DNA from: Nitrosospira sp. 56-18
GTDB taxonomy: Bacteria; Pseudomonadota; Gammaproteobacteria; Burkholderiales; Nitrosomonadaceae
Direction of reading: 5' to 3'
Assembly (NCBI GenBank): GCA_001899235.1
Contig: MKVR01000019.1
Coordinates: 1-64,000, forward strand
Length of the DNA: 64,000 nucleotides
Shown: piece by piece, positions 59,031-64,000 of the stretch
How the letters are laid out: each line of letters begins with the position of its first letter
Numbering within the stretch: the stretch's first letter is position 1
Program-made: the position numbers and the translations under genes
The notes under the pieces: generated by a model
Database searches by the model: none
Told to the model about the DNA's origin: nothing
What the model saw: only the letters and a program-made list of their open reading frames with translations

Positions 59031-60293
59031 ATGTATCAGCACATAAAAGTGCCAACTGACGGCGATAAGATTGGTGTCAATACGGATTCATCTTTGCGCG
59101 TGCCGGATAACCCGATCATTCCTTTCATCATGGGGGATGGAATCGGCGTGGACATTACGCCCGTTATGAAGACCGTGGTCGACGACGCCGTGAATGCAGT
59201 TTATGGCAAAACGCGCCGCATTTCATGGATGGAAATCTATGCCGGCGAGAAATCCACTCATATCTATGGTGAAAATGTGTGGCTGCCGGACGAGACGCTG
59301 GCGGCAGCGAGGGAATACGCGGTTTCGATCAAGGGGCCGCTCACCACGCCTGTTGGAGGCGGCATTCGCTCCATTAACGTGGCTTTACGCCAGAAACTGG
59401 ATTTATACCTGTGCCTCCGGCCGGTGCGCTACTTCCATGGGGTCCCCAGTCCGCTGAAAAACCCGGAGAAGACGGATATGGTGATTTTCCGGGAAAATTC
59501 GGAAGACATCTATGCCGGTATCGAGTGGGAAGCCGAATCCGAGAGCGCAAGAAAAATCATTCATTTTTTGACAACGGACATGGGAGTCACCCAGATACGC
59601 TTTCCCCAAACGTCGGCGATCGGCATCAAACCGGTGTCGCGGGAGGGTACGGAACGCCTGGTGCGCAGGGCAATACGCTACGCCATCGCCAACAAGCGCC
59701 GTTCGGTCACCCTCGTGCATAAAGGGAACATCATGAAATTCACCGAGGGGGCCTTCAAGAATTGGGGTTACAAGCTGGCAGCACAGGAATTCGGAGGCGT
59801 CCTGCTGGAAGGAGGTCCGTGGATGAAACTTCCCGATGATCAGGGTGGAATCGTTATCAAGGATGTGATTGCCGACGCTTTCCTGCAGCAGATATTGTTG
59901 CGCCCAGAGGAATATGACGTGATTGCCACACTGAATCTGAATGGCGACTATATATCGGATGCACTGGCCGCTCAGGTTGGCGGCATCGGTATCGCGCCGG
60001 GAGCCAATCTGGGCGACTCGGTCGCGATGTTCGAGGCAACCCACGGTACCGCGCCAAAATATGCAGGCAAGGATCAGGTGAATCCCGGATCAATCATCCT
60101 GTCCGCCGAAATGATGCTGCGTCACATGGGCTGGGTGGAAGCCGCGGATTTGATCATTGCCGCGATGGAAACCACGATTCGAGACAAGGTCGTAACTTAC
60201 GATTTCGCGCGGCAAATGGTGAATGCGCAACAGGTCTCCTGTTCCGCATTCGGACGCGCGCTTGTCGAACGCATGAACCTGGCTACCGCCTGA
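59031..60293 (+). CDS. icd: Isocitrate dehydrogenase (NADP)
   Basis: The 420-residue TCA-cycle enzyme converts isocitrate to 2-oxoglutarate. It shows [42 protein letters not shown], the phosphorylatable-Ser region, [15 protein letters not shown], and [21 protein letters not shown]. The C-terminal NADP region [19 protein letters not shown] is of the E. coli type. ATG at 59031 has TGGAGA seven bases before it; longer frames upstream are non-homologous. It faces cspA across a strong terminator. Confidence 0.96.
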   Translation: MYQHIKVPTDGDKIGVNTDSSLRVPDNPIIPFIMGDGIGVDITPVMKTVVDDAVNAVYGKTRRISWMEIYAGEKSTHIYGENVWLPDETLAAAREYAVSIKGPLTTPVGGGIRSINVALRQKLDLYLCLRPVRYFHGVPSPLKNPEKTDMVIFRENSEDIYAGIEWEAESESARKIIHFLTTDMGVTQIRFPQTSAIGIKPVSREGTERLVRRAIRYAIANKRRSVTLVHKGNIMKFTEGAFKNWGYKLAAQEFGGVLLEGGPWMKLPDDQGGIVIKDVIADAFLQQILLRPEEYDVIATLNLNGDYISDALAAQVGGIGIAPGANLGDSVAMFEATHGTAPKYAGKDQVNPGSIILSAEMMLRHMGWVEAADLIIAAMETTIRDKVVTYDFARQMVNAQQVSCSAFGRALVERMNLATA

Positions 60294-60347
60294 ACCGCCC
60301 GCCATACTTACATGGTGCTCATGCCGATGCTCGGTAATTACCAATTG

Positions 60348-60383
60348 TAAAAAACCCCCTTGTCGGCACCCGACAAGGGGGTT
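60348..60383 (-). terminator. Terminator between icd and cspA
   Basis: AACCCCCTTGTCG (60353-60365) and CGACAAGGGGGTT (60371-60383) are a perfect 13-base stem with a five-base loop. The T-tract (six T) lies on the minus strand, so it mainly ends cspA transcription, but it also separates the convergent icd gene. Confidence 0.88.
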
Positions 60384-60436
60384 ATAAATTCGGTAATTGC
60401 AAGCTGGTCACGGCTTCGCCGTGTCAGCAGGAAACC

Positions 60437-60640
60437 TTATGCAGACTGAATATTGGATGCCTGCTTGCCCTTCGGACCCTGGGTGACTTCAAAGCTCACT
60501 TTCTGCCCTTCCTTGAGGGTTTTGAATCCCGACATATTGATTGCTGAAAAGTGCGCGAATAAATCTTCACTGCCATCATCCGGGGTAATGAACCCAAAAC
60601 CCTTGGAATCGTTAAACCATTTGACTGTACCAGTTGCCAT
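60437..60640 (-). CDS. cspA: Cold-shock domain protein
   Basis: The 67-residue single-domain protein binds single-stranded RNA/DNA. It carries RNP1 [10 protein letters not shown] and RNP2 DLFAHFSAI, with [12 protein letters not shown] at the start and [10 protein letters not shown] at the end, typical of Csp family members. The region upstream (60641-60936, about 300 bp) includes its leader and the promoter of clpS; no gene is seen there. A long leader is normal for cold-shock genes. Paralogue type (CspA versus CspD/E) cannot be told. Confidence 0.95.
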   Translation of the reverse strand: MATGTVKWFNDSKGFGFITPDDGSEDLFAHFSAINMSGFKTLKEGQKVSFEVTQGPKGKQASNIQSA

Positions 60641-60936
60641 TTTTACTTCCTATAAAAAACCGGGCCGGAAACCCGAACACTGTTTGAGTTTCAAGACCGC
60701 AAAACGGCTATAACCGGTACTGCAGAGAACTTGAAGCCAAACGCCAAGAGCTGTTTTACGCAAGTCCAGGCTTTAAGTCAAGAGGCCAGATCGTATTTTG
60801 ATAATCGGGAAAGAATAATTTTGTCAAGGTACTTGAATATTTCACCGTTATCATCAAATATACTAAACAAAAAGGGGAAAAAGCGAACTCGCTAATTGGT
60901 GGTGCTCAGACCGATGAATTGAGGGAACGCGAAAAT

Positions 60937-61245
60937 ATGGCGACAGGAAATCATGGAGAGGCACTACTTGAGGCCAGGAAAAGCAAGCTCAAGCCGCCCC
61001 CGATGTTCAAGGTCATTTTGCTGAACGATGATTTCACACCGATGGAATTTGTTGTTGATGTGCTGCAGACTTTTTTTTCCATGAACCGCGAACAGGCAAC
61101 GCAAATCATGCTCAAAGTTCATATCGATGGAGCAGGAGTGTGCGGGGTATATCCGAGTGATGTGGCGACCACCAAGGTTGAGCAGGTAGTAACATTTGCC
61201 CGGCAGCATCAACATCCGCTGCAATGCGTGATGGAGGAGACTTGA
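60937..61245 (+). CDS. clpS: ATP-dependent Clp protease adaptor ClpS
   Basis: The 102-residue adaptor carries N-end-rule substrates to ClpAP. It has the core [53 protein letters not shown] and [19 protein letters not shown], where the DDFTPMEFV segment forms the residue-binding pocket. GAGGGAA is about 12 bases before the ATG at 60937; the TTG upstream is not needed. clpA starts one base after its stop. Confidence 0.95.
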   Translation: MATGNHGEALLEARKSKLKPPPMFKVILLNDDFTPMEFVVDVLQTFFSMNREQATQIMLKVHIDGAGVCGVYPSDVATTKVEQVVTFARQHQHPLQCVMEET

Positions 61246-61246
61246 A

Positions 61247-63505
61247 ATGATTGCGCAAGAGCTGGAAGTCAGTTTACACATGGCATTTGTCGAATCACGG
61301 CAGAAGCGCCATGAATTCATCACGGTTGAGCATCTGCTGCTGGCCATGCTCGACAATCCCACTGCTGCAGAGGTCTTGCGGGCCTGCTCGGTCGACATAG
61401 ATGATCTGCGCAGGCTGCTGACGGAACATGTAGCCGAGAATACACCGACCGTGGGCGGCACGGGAGAAGTGGATACGCAACCTACGCTCGGTTTTCAACG
61501 CGTGATCCAGCGCGCGATCCTGCACGTCCAGTCTTCGGGAAAAAAAGAAGTTACCGGGGCAAATGTACTCGTGGCCATATTTGGAGAAAAGGATTCTCAT
61601 GCGGTTTATTTTCTTCATCAGAAAGGGGTGACCCGGCTCGACGTCGTGAATTACATCTCCCATGGGATAAGCAAGGTACCCCAGGGCGGGAGCGCCAAAA
61701 CGGAAACGGAAGGAGAGTCCGAGCAGGATTTGGCCTCGGGTGGCGCACTGGAAAATTATGCTGTCAACCTGAATACGCTCGCGCTTTCCGGCAAGATCGA
61801 TCCGCTGATCGGGCGCGAGAAGGAACTGGAACGGCTGATTCAGACATTGTGCCGGCGGCGGAAAAACAATCCCCTGCTGGTAGGCGAAGCGGGCGTAGGC
61901 AAAACCGCCATCGCCGAGGGGTTGGCACGGCGCATCATCGAAAATGACGTACCCGATATTCTAGCCCATCATCAGGTATACGCGCTGGATATGGGAGCGC
62001 TTCTGGCGGGCACCAAATATCGTGGAGATTTTGAACAGCGCCTGAAGGCGGTGTTGAAGCAGTTGCTCGACAGCTCCAACGCGATTCTGTTCATCGATGA
62101 AATTCATACGCTGATCGGAGCCGGGGCCGCTTCCGGAGGGACGCTGGACGCCTCGAATCTCCTCAAGCCCATACTTAACACCGGACAGCTCAAATGCATA
62201 GGCGCAACCACCTATAGCGAGTATCGCGGGATTTTCGAAAAGGATCACGCCTTATCCCGGCGTTTCCAGAAAATCGACGTGCTTGAGCCCAGCGTGGAAG
62301 AAACCGTCGCTATTTTACGCGGCCTGAAGCAGCGCTATGAAACGCATCACGGCGTCAAGTACACGGCTGTTGCATTGTCAACGGCGGCGGAATTGTCTGC
62401 GCGCTTCATCAATGATCGGCACCTGCCGGACAAGGCGATAGATGTAATCGACGAGGCGGGCGCGGCGCAGCGGATACTTCCCAAATCGAAACAGCGCAAA
62501 GTAATCAGCAAGCACGAGATAGAGGAAATCATTGCAAAAATCGCACGCATTCCGGCACAGAATGTTTCATCCGATGACCGCAACACATTGAAGACACTTG
62601 ATCGCGACCTGAAAGCGGTGGTATTCGGCCAGGACAAGGCCATCAATGCGCTGACTTCGGCCATCAAGATGGCAAGGAGTGGATTGGGCAATCCGCAAAA
62701 ACCTGTGGGCTCATTCCTTTTTTCGGGTCCCACCGGCGTAGGCAAAACCGAAGTGGCACGGCAGCTCGCCTATGCCCTGGGGATCCACCTGCATCGGTTC
62801 GACATGTCGGAATACATGGAACGTCACGCCGTATCGCGCCTGATCGGCGCCCCGCCCGGGTATGTGGGTTTCGATCAGGGCGGCCTGCTGACCGAGGCTA
62901 TCATCAAGCAGCCGTATTCCGTTCTCCTGCTGGACGAAATCGAGAAAGCCCACCCGGATATTTTCAATATCCTGCTTCAGGTAATGGATCATGGAACACT
63001 GACCGACAATAATGGCAGAAAGGCGGATTTCCGCAATGTCGTGATCGTCATGACCACCAATGCCGGCGCCGAATCGCTGACGAAGACCACTATCGGCTTT
63101 ACCAAGGCGGCGGCCGCCGGCGATGAGATGGCGGATATCAAGCGTTTGTTTACGCCGGAATTCCGCAATCGGCTGGATGCGATCATCTCCTTTGCTCCGC
63201 TCGAGAGGGAAGTCATCCTGCGAGTGGTCGACAAATTCCTGATGCAACTGGAAGCGCAGTTGCAGGAGAAAAAGGTAGATGCGATATTCACTGAAGCGCT
63301 GAGGGACTATCTCGCCAGGAACGGTGTTGATCCTCTTATGGGCGCACGTCCGATGGCCAGGCTCATCCAGGATACCATTCGTAGCGCCCTGGCGGATGAG
63401 TTGCTGTTCGGCCGGCTGGCAAATGGCGGCAAAGTGACGGTGGATATAGGCAGCGACAGCAAGGTAAGACTCGAGTTCGAGGAAGAAGCCACGGCGATTT
63501 CCTGA
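61247..63505 (+). CDS. clpA: ATP-dependent Clp protease ATP-binding subunit ClpA
   Basis: The 752-residue AAA+ unfoldase has an N-domain ([30 protein letters not shown]), two AAA modules (Walker [19 protein letters not shown] and [18 protein letters not shown]) and Walker [15 protein letters not shown] and [14 protein letters not shown]. There is an IGF/IGL-type loop ([12 protein letters not shown]) for docking ClpP. The M-domain of ClpB is absent, confirming ClpA. It overlaps in function with the adjacent clpS, and no clpP is near. Confidence 0.97.
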   Translation: MIAQELEVSLHMAFVESRQKRHEFITVEHLLLAMLDNPTAAEVLRACSVDIDDLRRLLTEHVAENTPTVGGTGEVDTQPTLGFQRVIQRAILHVQSSGKKEVTGANVLVAIFGEKDSHAVYFLHQKGVTRLDVVNYISHGISKVPQGGSAKTETEGESEQDLASGGALENYAVNLNTLALSGKIDPLIGREKELERLIQTLCRRRKNNPLLVGEAGVGKTAIAEGLARRIIENDVPDILAHHQVYALDMGALLAGTKYRGDFEQRLKAVLKQLLDSSNAILFIDEIHTLIGAGAASGGTLDASNLLKPILNTGQLKCIGATTYSEYRGIFEKDHALSRRFQKIDVLEPSVEETVAILRGLKQRYETHHGVKYTAVALSTAAELSARFINDRHLPDKAIDVIDEAGAAQRILPKSKQRKVISKHEIEEIIAKIARIPAQNVSSDDRNTLKTLDRDLKAVVFGQDKAINALTSAIKMARSGLGNPQKPVGSFLFSGPTGVGKTEVARQLAYALGIHLHRFDMSEYMERHAVSRLIGAPPGYVGFDQGGLLTEAIIKQPYSVLLLDEIEKAHPDIFNILLQVMDHGTLTDNNGRKADFRNVVIVMTTNAGAESLTKTTIGFTKAAAAGDEMADIKRLFTPEFRNRLDAIISFAPLEREVILRVVDKFLMQLEAQLQEKKVDAIFTEALRDYLARNGVDPLMGARPMARLIQDTIRSALADELLFGRLANGGKVTVDIGSDSKVRLEFEEEATAIS

Positions 63506-63533
63506 GCCCGCTAAGCACGGGACGGCAGGCCAC

Positions 63534-63563
63534 AAAAAAGGGCGCGGATGCCGCGCCCTTTTT
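63534..63563. terminator. Bidirectional terminator after clpA
   Basis: GGGCGCGG (63540-63547) and CCGCGCCC (63551-63558) form an eight-base stem with an ATG loop. A6 precedes and T5 follows, so it can end clpA and the convergent acetyltransferase gene. Confidence 0.88.
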
Positions 63564-63617
63564 ATTGCTCCATTTATCCGCTACCCGCGGTTCGATTCCC
63601 CCCAAGCCCAGCCTTCC

Positions 63618-64000
63618 TTAACCGTTGAGCAAGCGGATCACGCGGCAAGGATTGCCAGCTGCAAAAACACCTCCTGGAATATCCCGTGTCACCACGCTGC
63701 CCGCGCCAATCACGGTGCTTGAACCAATGGTCACTCCTGGACAGACAATCGCTCCGCCTCCAACCCAGACGTCCGAACCGATAACGACGGGCTTGCCTGC
63801 CTCCAGTCCCTGCCGCCTTTCGGACGCGCTCATGGGGTGTGTGGCAGCATACACCTGCACTGCGGGTCCAAGTAAAACGAAGTCTCCGATCTGCACCGGC
63901 GCAACATCCAATATCACGCAATTGAAGTTCATGAAGACCTTTTTCCCCAGCGCGATGTTGGTCCCATAATCGCAGAAGAATGGAGGCTGGATGGCGGCAT
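63618..64000 (-). CDS. Sugar O-acetyltransferase (maltose/galactoside acetyltransferase-like), partial
   Basis: The reading frame runs off the right end of the window, so only the C-terminal 127 residues are present. It has hexapeptide left-handed beta-helix repeats: PPFFCDYGTNIALGKKVFMNFNCVI, APVQIGDFVLLGPAVQVYAATHP and VIGSDVWVGGGAIVCPGVTIGSSTVIGAGSVVTRDIPGGVFAAGNPCRVI. ATHPM and the catalytic His belong to the Maa/LacA family, which moves an acetyl group from acetyl-CoA to a sugar. The true start is beyond 64000. Confidence 0.85.
   Translation of the reverse strand, partial: AAIQPPFFCDYGTNIALGKKVFMNFNCVILDVAPVQIGDFVLLGPAVQVYAATHPMSASERRQGLEAGKPVVIGSDVWVGGGAIVCPGVTIGSSTVIGAGSVVTRDIPGGVFAAGNPCRVIRLLNG

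Overview
The window looks like a chromosomal segment of a betaproteobacterium, most likely an ammonia oxidiser of the Nitrosospira/Nitrosomonas group. This is inferred, not proven. The tmRNA encodes the tag ANDENYALAA, the housekeeping genes are betaproteobacterial in type, and there is a complete N-type ATPase operon (atpDCQRBEFAG), which is known from that group among others. No 16S rRNA or ammonia-oxidation gene is present to settle it.

Layout. (1) 1-5.4 kb is a decayed mobile region at the 3' end of the tmRNA gene ssrA: an IS3-family element, a second IS3-family element split by an IS110-family element, a tyrosine integrase that has lost its catalytic half, and clusters of short GTAAC/GTTAC repeats. 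(2) 5.4-9.6 kb holds ssrA, gph, ubiG, an MtaD-like deaminase and an OmpA-family lipoprotein-like gene. (3) 9.9-19.3 kb is a biosynthetic block gyrA-serC-serA-pheA-hisC-aroF-tyrA. It leads from 3-phosphoglycerate to serine and through DAHP, prephenate and phenylpyruvate to aromatic amino acids. (4) 19.3-24.2 kb holds small or poorly known genes: a SnoaL-like protein, a secreted Cys protein, a GT2 enzyme, a ferritin-like di-iron protein, a DUF1232 protein and a BASS transporter. (5) 24.3-31.5 kb is the N-ATPase operon, divergent from a CDF metal exporter across a region with two adjacent perfect palindromes. (6) 32.5-34.9 kb is a second decayed island at tRNA-Ser(UGA), with an integrase relic, an AT-rich orphan gene and two MITE-like elements. 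(7) 34.9-43.2 kb: a BI-1 protein, rlmD, a DEDD exonuclease, cysM, comEA, an AT-rich orphan P-loop ATPase, ssb and a YajR-like MFS gene. (8) 43.5-50.8 kb: uvrA, glycerate kinase, phoB-phoR with an unusual hairpin between them, a second copy of the 240-bp MITE, and a Nudix ADP-ribose pyrophosphatase. (9) 50.9-64 kb: dnaJ-dnaK-grpE (with a clear sigma-32 promoter), purB, a GST, mnmA-nudJ, icd, cspA, clpS-clpA and a partial maltose-O-acetyltransferase-like gene.

The most interesting unexplained signals are these: a structured leader upstream of the IS110 transposase, with short matches to its own target and right end (bridge-RNA candidate); a 240-bp miniature inverted-repeat element present twice; a GTAAC repeat family that recurs at both integrase scars; the AT-rich orphan ATPase; and a stretch of tyrA that looks like compensating frameshifts. 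No CRISPR array, rRNA or replication origin was seen.
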